Of a stretch of DNA of 64,000 nucleotides, positions 35,808-45,009 are shown one piece after another (within the stretch, counting starts at the first letter, position 1; each line of letters begins with the position of its first letter). The notes beneath the pieces were generated by a model. The model was not told the origin of the DNA. It did not search any database and saw only the letters and a list, made by a program, of their open reading frames with translations. Source of the stretch: Sphingobacterium wenxiniae (GTDB taxonomy: Bacteria; Bacteroidota; Bacteroidia; Sphingobacteriales; Sphingobacteriaceae); contig NZ_FOZZ01000001.1 in NCBI RefSeq assembly GCF_900116225.1, positions 372,001 to 436,000 on the forward strand, read 5' to 3'. Position numbers and translations under genes: made by a program.

Positions 35808-38800
35808 TTAAAAGTCAAGGTTTAAACCAAAAGAAATCGTAGTTGCAAAAGGATATGGAGATACTTTTCCATCCTCAGGCTTCATCTCAGGGTCGATTAC
35901 TCCTTTAAATACACCAAGTTTCGATATAGTAAGCAAGTCTTCGCCCGAAGCGTAGAATCGCACACGAGAGAAAGGCAATCGTTGAATCTTCTCTTTGGAC
36001 AATGTATATCCCAATTGAATATTCTTTAGTCTCGCGTATGCACCACTGATAAACCACTTGTCAGATGCTTGAAAGTTTTGATTTCCTTCAAGATAAGGAC
36101 GCGGGAATGCTGCATCAGTGTTTTCTGGTGTCCAGTAATCCATCTGGAAATCCATCGGCAAGTACCATGAGTACAATGCTGGTTGAATCAATTCATTACT
36201 TGGTTTGAACTTCCGCTTACCAATACCTTGAACAAAGAGACTGAAATCAAAAGCTTTATAACCCAAGTTAATATTCAAACCGTATTGGTATCTCGGATTT
36301 ATATCACCCAAGTAAACCAAATCTCCCGAGTTACTTAACCGACCTTCACCAATACTGATTTCACCATCACCATCTACATCCAGATAGCGCACATCACCTA
36401 AGCCCGGTACGCCTGCAGCATTTCGTAGGCGTGCATAGCTTGGAGCGTTAGCCAAATCGGCATCTGTCTGAAAATAGCCATTTGTTCTATATCCCCATAT
36501 CGATTTCAAAGCGTAACCTTCAACAAGATTATTTATACCTGCGGCAATAACATCGTTCGCACCACCGTATTTAATCAAACGGTTTTGGTTGTCCGCAAGG
36601 TTAAATGCTACACTATAGTTGAAGTCCTGTCCAACTATGTCGCTATAGGACAAAGCCGCTTCCCAACCCCAGGTTTTTAATTTACCATCATTTGATTTAG
36701 GAATAGCGATACCCACGGTAGCAGGTAAGCTGACATTCACCAACATATTGTTGTTGAACTTATTGAAGTAATCAAACGATCCGCGTAGCTTGCGGTTTAA
36801 GAAACTAAAATCTACTCCGAAGTTTCTGGTCTCGATAGTTTCCCAGCTTAAATTAGTGGCTGGTATCAATCCTTGTGAAATAGCAGTCTGCCGAGAATCA
36901 CCAAGCACAATGTTAGTCGCCGTAGACAATTGCGCTATATAATCGTAATAGCTAATTCCGGTCTTAGAACCAACTTTACCCCAAGACACACGCGGTTTGA
37001 TTTCGTTAACTATATGCGAAATATCGCCAAACCAGTCTTCCTTTACCATGTTCCATCCGGCAGAGAAAGAAGGGAATACTTTTACTCTATTGCCAGCGGA
37101 AAGACGTGAGCTTTCATCGCTACGAACTGTGGCTTCGAAGAGATATTTTTCCTTGAAGTTATAATTGAACCTTCCAAAATACGATTGCATTTTCTCCGTT
37201 TCAGCATGTTGAGAATGGCTCTTATTTGCCGGATCGGAAGTAAAATTAAGACTTGGGTTATCATTCACGTAAAGATTACGTGTACTTGCAAAAAGATGCT
37301 TCTTTTCATAATCAAAGAATTGATAACCTCCCATCAAGTGAATATTGTGGTTTGACGCTATCGTCAAATCATAATCCACAATCGCCTGATAATTGACCCG
37401 TCTTATTTTCTGGTTTTCAATAGAATAATTATTCGGATTGTTCAACTGGCTTGCCGTAGATGCTGTCGGACCGGAATAGAACGTTACCGTTCTTCTAAAG
37501 TTCCTGAATTCACGTTGCTCATCCTCACGACCATACATCAACCGGACTTCTAACCCTTTAACCAAGTTATCAATTGTAGCGGTTACATTATTGAAATACG
37601 TACCTCTTTTATCTGTATTGAAACCACCGTCCTTCATCAAGGCATAACCAAATGCCGACGAAGTTCCGCTTCTGTAATATGTCCCGTCCTCATTCAATAA
37701 AGGAAAACGCATCCGGGAAGAAAAGAACTGGCGCAAAATACTGTTACCACCACCCTCGATGCCATAGCCTCCATCCTGAGGCATATCGTTCGCTTGATCG
37801 ATGTACGCACTTCCGATGTCCAATTTAAAGTTTTTGTTTACCCGTGCAGAGATGTTAGCACGCGCATTCCAACGAGAGAACTTGTCATCACCTACCTTGA
37901 ACATACCATTTTGGGTCATATTCCCCAAAGATGCCATATAGGTCACATTGTCATTTCCACCCGAGAACTGCACATTATTGTTATATAGGTTATATGATTT
38001 GCTGACCACTTGATCAATGATATTTTCCTGATTGTATGTACGCCATTGCCCATTTGATCCGAGAACAAATGTAGGCCCATTAACTGCATAATCCAGGTCT
38101 TCATCGGTATACTCGGGAGCTAAATTGGCATTCGCACGTGCAAGGTTCATGTATTTCATTTCCTCAACAAGCGACAACCTATCTGGAATATTACCTGGTC
38201 GCTGCCATGCAACATTACTCATCAACGAAATCCGAGAACGTCCTTTTTCACCTTTTTTAGTCGTCACCAACAATACCCCGCCAGCAGACTGAGCACCATA
38301 AATAGCAGTCGCACCACCATCTTTCAAGACACTGATATTTGCAATGTCACTCGGATTCAAGGCCATGAAAGTAGATTCGGAACTCACTACTCCATCGATA
38401 ACAACCAAAGGAGGTACATCTCCATTTGCTGAAGTCGCCCCACGAACTTGAATATTTAGGCCTTGATTTCCTGGTCTTCCTGAGTTTCTGGTAACGACAA
38501 GGCCTGGTGATGCTCCTTGCAACATATTAACCACTGTGGGGGATGGTCGATCCTGAAGTAACTTAGGGTCAACTTCGGAAACTGCACTTGTTAGGTTAGT
38601 TCTTTTCTGTGTACCAAATCCCACGACAACAACTTCTTCCAATGCACTCTCATCAGATTCTAAAGTTATGGAAAGCGTACCCGAACCAGCAATCACTTCA
38701 GTCGGTTTATACCCTATACTACTCACAACAAGGGTAGCATTCGCTCGTGATACATTTAATGAAAATTCTCCGTTTGCACCGGTCGTGGTTGCATTGGTCG

Positions 38801-39020
38801 TGCCCTTTTCCGTTACCGTAGCGCCTACCACAGGATTTCCTTCCTGATCGACTACTTTTCCATTTACCGATGTCTGGACAAGCATCACGGTAGAAAAATC
38901 AGCGCGCTCTCCAAATTCCGTAGCCTTCGCTTCATCTACGGAGTAAAGCAGCACTGGAAACAAAAACGCCAACTTCCAATAGAGGCGACTTTGTTTTTTT
39001 GATGTGTAATTTTGGTTCAT
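35808..39020 (-). CDS. SusC/RagA-family TonB-dependent transporter
   Basis: 1070 aa. Long N-terminal signal region (MNQNYTSKKQSRLYWKLAFL...), a carboxypeptidase-like domain (SVNGKVVDQEGNPVVGATV, about 51-130), hinge EEVVVVGFGTQKRTNLTSAV, plug with PPLVVIDGVV and ISVLKDGGATAIYGAQSAGG, and barrel ending FATTISFGLNLDF. Forms the pore partner of the downstream SusD. A 10-bp inverted repeat (39032-39070) lies 12 bp upstream of its start. Substrate unknown. Confidence 0.94.
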   Translation of the reverse strand: MNQNYTSKKQSRLYWKLAFLFPVLLYSVDEAKATEFGERADFSTVMLVQTSVNGKVVDQEGNPVVGATVTEKGTTNATTTGANGEFSLNVSRANATLVVSSIGYKPTEVIAGSGTLSITLESDESALEEVVVVGFGTQKRTNLTSAVSEVDPKLLQDRPSPTVVNMLQGASPGLVVTRNSGRPGNQGLNIQVRGATSANGDVPPLVVIDGVVSSESTFMALNPSDIANISVLKDGGATAIYGAQSAGGVLLVTTKKGEKGRSRISLMSNVAWQRPGNIPDRLSLVEEMKYMNLARANANLAPEYTDEDLDYAVNGPTFVLGSNGQWRTYNQENIIDQVVSKSYNLYNNNVQFSGGNDNVTYMASLGNMTQNGMFKVGDDKFSRWNARANISARVNKNFKLDIGSAYIDQANDMPQDGGYGIEGGGNSILRQFFSSRMRFPLLNEDGTYYRSGTSSAFGYALMKDGGFNTDKRGTYFNNVTATIDNLVKGLEVRLMYGREDEQREFRNFRRTVTFYSGPTASTASQLNNPNNYSIENQKIRRVNYQAIVDYDLTIASNHNIHLMGGYQFFDYEKKHLFASTRNLYVNDNPSLNFTSDPANKSHSQHAETEKMQSYFGRFNYNFKEKYLFEATVRSDESSRLSAGNRVKVFPSFSAGWNMVKEDWFGDISHIVNEIKPRVSWGKVGSKTGISYYDYIAQLSTATNIVLGDSRQTAISQGLIPATNLSWETIETRNFGVDFSFLNRKLRGSFDYFNKFNNNMLVNVSLPATVGIAIPKSNDGKLKTWGWEAALSYSDIVGQDFNYSVAFNLADNQNRLIKYGGANDVIAAGINNLVEGYALKSIWGYRTNGYFQTDADLANAPSYARLRNAAGVPGLGDVRYLDVDGDGEISIGEGRLSNSGDLVYLGDINPRYQYGLNINLGYKAFDFSLFVQGIGKRKFKPSNELIQPALYSWYLPMDFQMDYWTPENTDAAFPRPYLEGNQNFQASDKWFISGAYARLKNIQLGYTLSKEKIQRLPFSRVRFYASGEDLLTISKLGVFKGVIDPEMKPEDGKVSPYPFATTISFGLNLDF

Positions 39021-39031
39021 ACTATTGATTG

Positions 39032-39070
39032 TTTTGGGTTATTTAACAAGACTAATGTATTAACCCAAAA
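39032..39070. promoter_or_regulatory. 10-bp inverted repeat upstream of susC
   Basis: TTTTGGGTTA (39032-39041) and TAACCCAAAA (39061-39070) are perfect reverse complements separated by 19 bp, directly before the susC start (39020). They could be an operator or a leader hairpin; TTTTG of the repeat could serve as -33. Confidence 0.5.
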
Positions 39071-39163
39071 GCATAATAATATAACTTCAAAAGCAGTCAA
39101 TCGATTGCACAACTCACGAAAACGTTTTCTATGTAGTAGAATTATTTATAGATTTTACAAAAA

Positions 39164-39203
39164 AAGAAAGCCGCAAAAAAATTCGCGGCCTTCTTTTTCA
39201 AAT
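39164..39203 (-). terminator. Terminator of the small lipoprotein transcript
   Basis: 11-bp stem with one mismatch (39164-39174 with 39185-39195). On the minus strand a T7 run follows. It separates the lipoprotein gene at 39424 from susC. Confidence 0.75.
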
Positions 39204-39295
39204 TCTTACATAAATTCCAGCAGTCGGAGACTGCTTTTAGTGTACACCCTTCGTGTCACTTCGCTAAATACGAAAGATAGGGACAATCCGTGGTC

Positions 39296-39329
39296 AAACC
39301 TATAAGGTTTTCGAAAACCTTATAGGTTT
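39296..39329. repeat. 34-bp perfect palindromic intergenic repeat
   Basis: 39296-39312 is the exact reverse complement of 39313-39329 (AAACCTATAAGG... type). Similar AAACCTTATAGG palindromes are, to my knowledge, widespread intergenic repeats in Bacteroidota. It lies in a gene-free region of about 400 bp between susC and the lipoprotein gene. Confidence 0.75.
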
Positions 39330-39423
39330 TTCTATAAAAATCCCTCTACTATCTGTAGCGTTCTACAAAGTAGCTACGGATCTTTTTATAAAGAGGAGTT
39401 TGCGGGCTCCATATGGAATTCTT

Positions 39424-39660
39424 TTACAAGCTATCCCGTGATAAACTATCTAAGGTCGATAAGGAATCCTGATTTAACGTATCGGTCGTGCCGTATAGAG
39501 CTTTATCGGATGCATTCAGATTATATCGGGACTGATCTGCTTCACTCACCGGGCCGGGAGTATTTTCATCAGTCATTGTTGCATTGTTCGTGCCGGATTG
39601 ACAAGCCATAAATAAGCCTACAAAAGATAATACAGCTGCTATTCTCATTAAATGTTTCAT
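39424..39660 (-). CDS. Small lipoprotein, function unknown
   Basis: 78 aa. Lipobox LFMAC (Cys20) after a hydrophobic stretch; mature part is short, polar, rich in Ser/Thr/Asp/Asn, ending in TLDSLSRDSL. No domain recognised. Upstream of parC in divergent orientation. Confidence 0.7.
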   Translation of the reverse strand: MKHLMRIAAVLSFVGLFMACQSGTNNATMTDENTPGPVSEADQSRYNLNASDKALYGTTDTLNQDSLSTLDSLSRDSL

Positions 39661-39936
39661 AACTAAATACTTTTAATTTCCACACTATTAAAATGTCTCC
39701 AATCTTAAAAAAGACCAGATTCCGTTTTAATAATTAACAGTTTACCCACATTTTTGTTTAAAATGTTCTCATTTTCACATGTATCTTCACACAAAAGAGA
39801 GAATAACAGAGACCTTTCTTCAATCACGTTTACCCTGATACACATTTTCGCCTCATCTCATAATTCAGGGATTTTTTGCTATTTTTACATGCTTTCAGAA
39901 AACAGTAAGCATAAAATATAGAACTATTATTAGTCC
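39661..39936. other. Divergent intergenic region with parC promoter
   Basis: 276 bp without a gene. The TATTTTTA box near 39880 is the nearest thing to a -7 element for parC; no minus-strand box was clear. Confidence 0.4.
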
Positions 39937-42648
39937 ATGACTGAAGAAACAAACTTTTCGGAGAATAACCAAGATGACTTGATACCTCAAGAACAAGAAT
40001 CGGCAAGTACGACCATACCCTTATCCGGGTTGTATGAAAACTGGTTTCTTGATTATGCTTCTTATGTTATCTTAGATCGTGCAGTTCCACATATCAACGA
40101 TGGGTTCAAGCCTGTCCAGCGCCGTATCCTACATTCCTTAAAGGAAATGGATGACGGTCGTTTCAACAAGGCTGCAAATGTCATCGGTAATACCATGAAA
40201 TACCACCCACATGGAGATGCCTCCATTGGAGATGCCATGGTACAACTAGGGCAAAAAGATCTGCTGATCGATTGTCAAGGAAACTGGGGAGATCCGATTA
40301 CAGGAGATTCGGCTGCTGCGCCTCGTTATATAGAAGGACGGCTTTCGAAATTCGCAAACGAAGTTGTTTTCAACCCCGACACTACCGAATGGCAACTCAG
40401 CTATGATGGTCGGAATAAAGAGCCTGTCACCCTACCCGTTAAGTTCCCATTACTTCTGGCACAAGGTGCGGAAGGAATCGCTGTAGGACTAGCGACGAAA
40501 ATCATGCCTCACAACTTCATCGAGCTGATTGACGGTTCCATACAAGTGCTAAAAGGTGAACGTCCAAATATATTCCCTGATTTTCCGACAGGAGGTTTTG
40601 CTGATGTGACCAATTACAATGAAGGTCGCCGTGGTGGCAAAATTCGTGTCCGTGCAAAAATTGAGGAACGCGACAAAAAGACCCTGGCAATCACCGAGAT
40701 ACCTTATGGCACAACAACTGGAGGCTTGATTGATTCCGTTGTAGCGGCCAATGAAAAAGGTAAAATAAAGATCAAAAAAATAGAAGATAATACCGCTGAA
40801 AACGTGGAGATTATCGTTCATTTAGCATCAGGCATTTCCCCCGATGTCACGATTGATGCGCTGTACGCTTTCACAGGCTGTGAAACATCCATTTCACCGA
40901 ACACCTGCGTTATCATCGATAACAAACCACACTTTATGAGTGTGAACGATATCTTGATTAAAAATACGGAGCAAACCAAAGCATTACTGAAACGTGAACT
41001 GGAAATTCGGCTACATGAATTGCAGGAGAGAATATTCTTCAGTTCCTTGCTCAAGATTTTCATTCAGGAGGGTATGTACAAGCATCCAGACTATGAAAAC
41101 TCAGGTGATTTTGACACAGTAGTGCAGGTATTAAACCGTCTTTTTGAACCATTCTTTCCACAATTCTATCGGGAGATCATGCCCGAAGATTATAAACGAC
41201 TTATCGACAAACCGATGAGTAGTATTACGCGCTTCGATGTTAAAAAGGCAGATGAACAGATGAAAGCATTGGAAGAGGAAATCAAAGGTGTAAAGAAAAA
41301 CCTTCGTAATCTGACAGAATATGCCATCGACTGGTTTGAACATCTTCGTACAAAATTTGCCAAAGGCAGGGAGCGCAAAACCGAAATCCGCATATTTGAC
41401 AAGGTAGAGGCTACACAAGTTGCCTTGGCCAATGCTAAATTATATGTCAATCGTGAAGAAGGCTTCATCGGCACAGCCATGCGCAAAGATGAGTTTGTAT
41501 CCGAATGTTCAGATATTGATGATATTATCGTGTTTCGTGCAGACGGAAAGTACGTAGTTACAAAAATCCAAGATAAAGTATTTGTCGGAAAAGATATTAT
41601 CCATGTAGCAGTATTCAAAAAAGGGGATGATCGTACCGTTTACAACGCAATCTACAAAGATGGCCCTTCAGGAACCAGTTATGTTAAACGGTTTTCAGTA
41701 ACAGCTGTTACCCGAGACAAGGAATACGATGTCAGTAAAGGAGAAAAAGGATCAAAAATCCTTTATTTTACAGCAAATCCGAATGGCGAAGCTGAAATTG
41801 TCAATATACAGTTAAAGCCCCATTCTAAATTACGCAAATTAACCTTCGATATTGATTTTGCAGAGATTGCTATCAAAGGGCGTAGTTCGCAAGGTAATAT
41901 TGTTTCCAAGTACCCTGTTAAAAAGATTACTTTCAAAAGTGCAGGCGTTTCTACCCTAGCGGGTCGTAAAATATGGTTTGATAACATCTTGAAACGGTTG
42001 AATGCTGATGAGCGAGGCCGCTACTTAGGTGAATTTGACGGAGACGACAAAATACTCCTTGTTCATCCGGATGGATCATACGAATTTTCATCCTTCGATC
42101 TGAGTAACCACTTTGATGATAAGCTGCTAAAAATGGAAAAATATCAGCCAGATCATATTTACACAGCCATTCATCAGGACGGGAAAAGCGGGACATATCT
42201 GGTTAAGCGATTTAAATTTGAAGACCAGCCCATTGGCAAAAGAGTATCTTTTATCAACGACTCTCCAGGCTCTAAACTTATCTTATTGACAAATGCACAG
42301 GAACCTGTCGTGCATCTGGATATCCTGAAAGGCAAATCCCAAACTCCGGAATCTTTGGATCAACCATTGAACGAAATTATCGATATCAAAGGGATGAAGG
42401 CTCAAGGCAACCGACTTTCCTTCCACACTATAGAGAAAGTCAAGTTGCTTACAGAGGAACTGGATCTGAGCAAAAAAGCTGAGAATACCCCCGCAGTTAA
42501 AGAAGAAGAGGAGCCTATTGCCGAAAATGATTCCCCTGCATCTGAAAATAGTATAACAACGGAAGGTAAAAAGGAAGATATCAAATTTGAAATCACCAAT
42601 CCCGACGACATTAATCTAGATGATGGCGGGCAAACATCCTTATTTTAA
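39937..42648 (+). CDS. parC: DNA topoisomerase IV subunit A
   Basis: 903 aa, the length of Bacteroidota ParC. DNA-cleavage Tyr131 is in AAAPRYIEGRL; the winged-helix region has NTMKYHPHGDASIGDAMVQL (86-104). Wording such as NWGDPITGDSAAAPRY and a C-terminal Asp/Glu-rich tail fit ParC rather than GyrA. It decatenates daughter chromosomes with ParE, which is not in the window. Cytoplasmic and monocistronic. Confidence 0.95.
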   Translation: MTEETNFSENNQDDLIPQEQESASTTIPLSGLYENWFLDYASYVILDRAVPHINDGFKPVQRRILHSLKEMDDGRFNKAANVIGNTMKYHPHGDASIGDAMVQLGQKDLLIDCQGNWGDPITGDSAAAPRYIEGRLSKFANEVVFNPDTTEWQLSYDGRNKEPVTLPVKFPLLLAQGAEGIAVGLATKIMPHNFIELIDGSIQVLKGERPNIFPDFPTGGFADVTNYNEGRRGGKIRVRAKIEERDKKTLAITEIPYGTTTGGLIDSVVAANEKGKIKIKKIEDNTAENVEIIVHLASGISPDVTIDALYAFTGCETSISPNTCVIIDNKPHFMSVNDILIKNTEQTKALLKRELEIRLHELQERIFFSSLLKIFIQEGMYKHPDYENSGDFDTVVQVLNRLFEPFFPQFYREIMPEDYKRLIDKPMSSITRFDVKKADEQMKALEEEIKGVKKNLRNLTEYAIDWFEHLRTKFAKGRERKTEIRIFDKVEATQVALANAKLYVNREEGFIGTAMRKDEFVSECSDIDDIIVFRADGKYVVTKIQDKVFVGKDIIHVAVFKKGDDRTVYNAIYKDGPSGTSYVKRFSVTAVTRDKEYDVSKGEKGSKILYFTANPNGEAEIVNIQLKPHSKLRKLTFDIDFAEIAIKGRSSQGNIVSKYPVKKITFKSAGVSTLAGRKIWFDNILKRLNADERGRYLGEFDGDDKILLVHPDGSYEFSSFDLSNHFDDKLLKMEKYQPDHIYTAIHQDGKSGTYLVKRFKFEDQPIGKRVSFINDSPGSKLILLTNAQEPVVHLDILKGKSQTPESLDQPLNEIIDIKGMKAQGNRLSFHTIEKVKLLTEELDLSKKAENTPAVKEEEEPIAENDSPASENSITTEGKKEDIKFEITNPDDINLDDGGQTSLF

Positions 42649-42652
42649 AAGT

Positions 42653-42686
42653 AATGGGGTTTCTAAAAAATTTTAGAAACCTCATT
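42653..42686. terminator. Convergent terminator overlapping a stop codon
   Basis: 16-bp stem with one G-U pair (42653-42668 with 42671-42686), loop AA. It ends parC; its right arm includes the stop codon (42682-42684) of the convergent lipoprotein gene. Confidence 0.85.
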
Positions 42687-43224
42687 TGCTTTTCAACACC
42701 TTCACCATCTCTTTTACCTCTTCCAAGGTAAAATTACCGGAAATCTGAATTCTTCCACCGGGAATTTTCTCATTAACTACAGGCATCATGATTACTTTTT
42801 TACCAATCACAATAGCGATAGGTTTCCCGATATTTTCTTCTGTGAGGTCTTCAAACTTCGTTGCTCCTTCTTCTGTAAGTTCTATGTTTATAACGGGCCT
42901 CCCAATATAATCGTCAAATCCAGTTTTTGCTTTTTCAATATCGCTCTTAGTTACAACCGGTTCTTCCGCAAGCACTACATTTTTAAAGGGATAACCAGCC
43001 TCAAACTCAAAGACTTCATAAAAGCCGTCCACCTGCTCTACATCAAAAGGCTCAAAACCATACGCAGGACTTCGAGGGTTAACATCTTCTTCTAAATACA
43101 AAGAAGCTGCAACAGCCGTTTCTGCGACTTGAACAGGAGTCTGCTGTTGAGGTTTCCGCACCCTCTTACTGGCACAGGACAGTGTAAAAACGAAAAGAAA
43201 ACAATAGATTACTTGTATTTTCAT
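42682..43224 (-). CDS. Lipoprotein with a SecD P1-head-like domain
   Basis: 180 aa. Lipobox TLSCAS (Cys17). Residues about 100-180 (GRPVINIELTEEGATKFEDL...GGRIQISGNFTLEEVKEMVKVLK) resemble the P1 head subdomain of SecD, found here without membrane helices. No other domain. Last gene of the aspG-msrA run, 46 bp from msrA. A stand-alone periplasmic SecD-like lipoprotein is unusual; role unknown. Confidence 0.75.
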   Translation of the reverse strand: MKIQVIYCFLFVFTLSCASKRVRKPQQQTPVQVAETAVAASLYLEEDVNPRSPAYGFEPFDVEQVDGFYEVFEFEAGYPFKNVVLAEEPVVTKSDIEKAKTGFDDYIGRPVINIELTEEGATKFEDLTEENIGKPIAIVIGKKVIMMPVVNEKIPGGRIQISGNFTLEEVKEMVKVLKSK

Positions 43225-43270
43225 TATTTACACCTCTATTTCTTAAAAAATCCTTCGCAATGCTTTCCAG

Positions 43271-43786
43271 CTATTTTTTATATTCTTTTAAAAACTTCTG
43301 CAATTTTGGGGCTATAACAGCTGCACAGAACGGATTTCCTGGATTGTCGTTAAAATAGTTATGATGATAGTCCTCCGCCTCCCAGAAGGTTTCCGCAGGT
43401 TCTACAGTCGTTACGATAGGATCAGCAAATACTTTGGCTTCTTCCAGCTCTTTTATCATCTGATCTGTTTGCTGTTTCTGTTCTTCTGCGTGGTAAAAAA
43501 CGACAGAACGGTACTGCGTACCCACATCATTACCCTGTCTATTCAGTGTCGTTGGGTTATGTGTTTTAAAAAAGATTTTCAGTAGTTCCTGAAAGTCTAC
43601 CTTTGCTGCATCAAATTCCACTTGCACGACCTCCACATGATCCGTGTCCCCTTGACATACTTCTTTATAAGTTGGGTTATCAGTCTTACCACCCATGTAA
43701 CCCGGAATCACCGATGTTACTCCGTCTGTATTCTGAAAGATGACTTCTGTACACCAAAAACATCCTCCACCAAATGTTGCTTTCAT
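43271..43786 (-). CDS. msrA: Peptide-methionine (S)-S-oxide reductase
   Basis: 171 aa. Nucleophile Cys9 in GGGCFWC, with GYMGGKTDNPTYKEVCQGDTDHVEVV, typical of MsrA. It repairs the S-epimer of methionine sulfoxide. No signal peptide; cytoplasmic. Lies 42 bp downstream of the asparaginase gene. Confidence 0.97.
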   Translation of the reverse strand: MKATFGGGCFWCTEVIFQNTDGVTSVIPGYMGGKTDNPTYKEVCQGDTDHVEVVQVEFDAAKVDFQELLKIFFKTHNPTTLNRQGNDVGTQYRSVVFYHAEEQKQQTDQMIKELEEAKVFADPIVTTVEPAETFWEAEDYHHNYFNDNPGNPFCAAVIAPKLQKFLKEYKK

Positions 43787-43828
43787 TTATTTTCTTTATT
43801 AATTCGAGACTCCAGTTCCCAATCTCCA

Positions 43829-44842
43829 CTAAAAAATATGTTTTCCCTTAATAACCAAATCCTGTTTTTGACTGTCACAAACGGCATACGTAAAACCGCT
43901 TTGCAAAGCATACGAACCGTATTCCCCCTTTTTATTCAAAGCAAGAAAACCGACTTGAATTTCTTTTGCAGTTTCCGGCTTTTTCTTGATGATACGTTCC
44001 ACGGCTTCACGGCAAGCATCTTCGGGAGAATATCCTTGACGCATCAATTCCACTACTAAGAAGCTCCCGACAGTCCGGATAACTTCCTCACCAACACCTG
44101 TAGATGTAGCTCCACCCACCTCGTTATCAATGTAGAGTCCTGCTCCAATAATCGGGCTATCCCCTACCCGTCCACGCATCTTAAATGCCATGCCGCTCGT
44201 AGTGCAAGCACCAGACAAATTACCGTTGGCATCTAAAGCTAGCATACCAATAGTATCGTGATTATATTGATTCCCGGGCAAACGCTCTGTGTTAAAGGAT
44301 TTATTCTCAATATTCATGATAGGTTTGTACTCTTTTTCTTTCAACCATTCCTGCCATGCTTTTTCAGAAGAGGGAATCAACAGGTTTTCCTTTTCAAATC
44401 CTTGCTCTAAAGCAAATTGCAGCGCTCCTTCTCCTACGAGCATCACATGTGGTGTTTTTTCCATGACCAATCGCGCCACTGAAATCGGGTGAGCAATATG
44501 CTCCAGTCCTGCAACAGAACCACAATTCCCCAATTCATCCATGATGCAGGCATCTAACGTGACATGTCCGTCACGATCAGGATAGCCACCCTTACCTACC
44601 GTTGGATTAGATAAATCCGCTTCTGCCACGCGTACGCCCTTCTCCACGGCATCCAATGCACGCCCATTAGTTTTCAGCACCTCCCACGCACCCTGATTAG
44701 CCGCAACACCAAAATCCCATGTCGATATAACAATAGGATTCTGCATCTTACTATTGGATTGACATGCAATCAGTTCTGGAAGTGCTGCCATAGAGACTGC
44801 CCCGATAAGAGATTGCTTTATAAATTTTCTTCTTGAATTCAT
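43829..44842 (-). CDS. Tat-exported glycosylasparaginase/isoaspartyl-peptidase family (Ntn-hydrolase)
   Basis: 337 aa from MNSRRKFIKQ (start at 44842); a start at 44863 adds seven residues. The N terminus has a twin-arginine motif (SRRKFIKQ) and a lipobox-like LIAC, suggesting a Tat-exported lipoprotein. The N-terminal nucleophile of the mature beta-chain is Thr197 in HDTIGMLALD. The family cleaves N4-(beta-GlcNAc)-L-asparagine or L-asparagine. Glycoasparagine cleavage would fit a glycan degrader. Family sure, substrate open. Confidence 0.85.
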   Translation of the reverse strand: MNSRRKFIKQSLIGAVSMAALPELIACQSNSKMQNPIVISTWDFGVAANQGAWEVLKTNGRALDAVEKGVRVAEADLSNPTVGKGGYPDRDGHVTLDACIMDELGNCGSVAGLEHIAHPISVARLVMEKTPHVMLVGEGALQFALEQGFEKENLLIPSSEKAWQEWLKEKEYKPIMNIENKSFNTERLPGNQYNHDTIGMLALDANGNLSGACTTSGMAFKMRGRVGDSPIIGAGLYIDNEVGGATSTGVGEEVIRTVGSFLVVELMRQGYSPEDACREAVERIIKKKPETAKEIQVGFLALNKKGEYGSYALQSGFTYAVCDSQKQDLVIKGKHIF

Positions 44843-45009
44843 CCTATTCTTCAATATATTCACAATATTACAAAAAATATTAAGGATATTTTTACTATGT
44901 TTGCTATTGCAGTCTCACAAATAAAAAAAGCAAAAAAACGCATTTTTATTATTTTTATATTTCTGCTTTTATAGCACTTTTTTTTTAAAAAATAATAACC
45001 AATAATCAC

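Noticed and set aside
39012..39305. 97-codon plus-strand frame upstream of susC
   Set aside because: Runs through a terminator and repeat, with no protein-like composition.
39937..42648. GyrA instead of ParC
   Set aside because: Length, the AAAPRYIE context and the C-terminal region fit Bacteroidota ParC; the typical GyrA-box beta-propeller repeat was not recognised.
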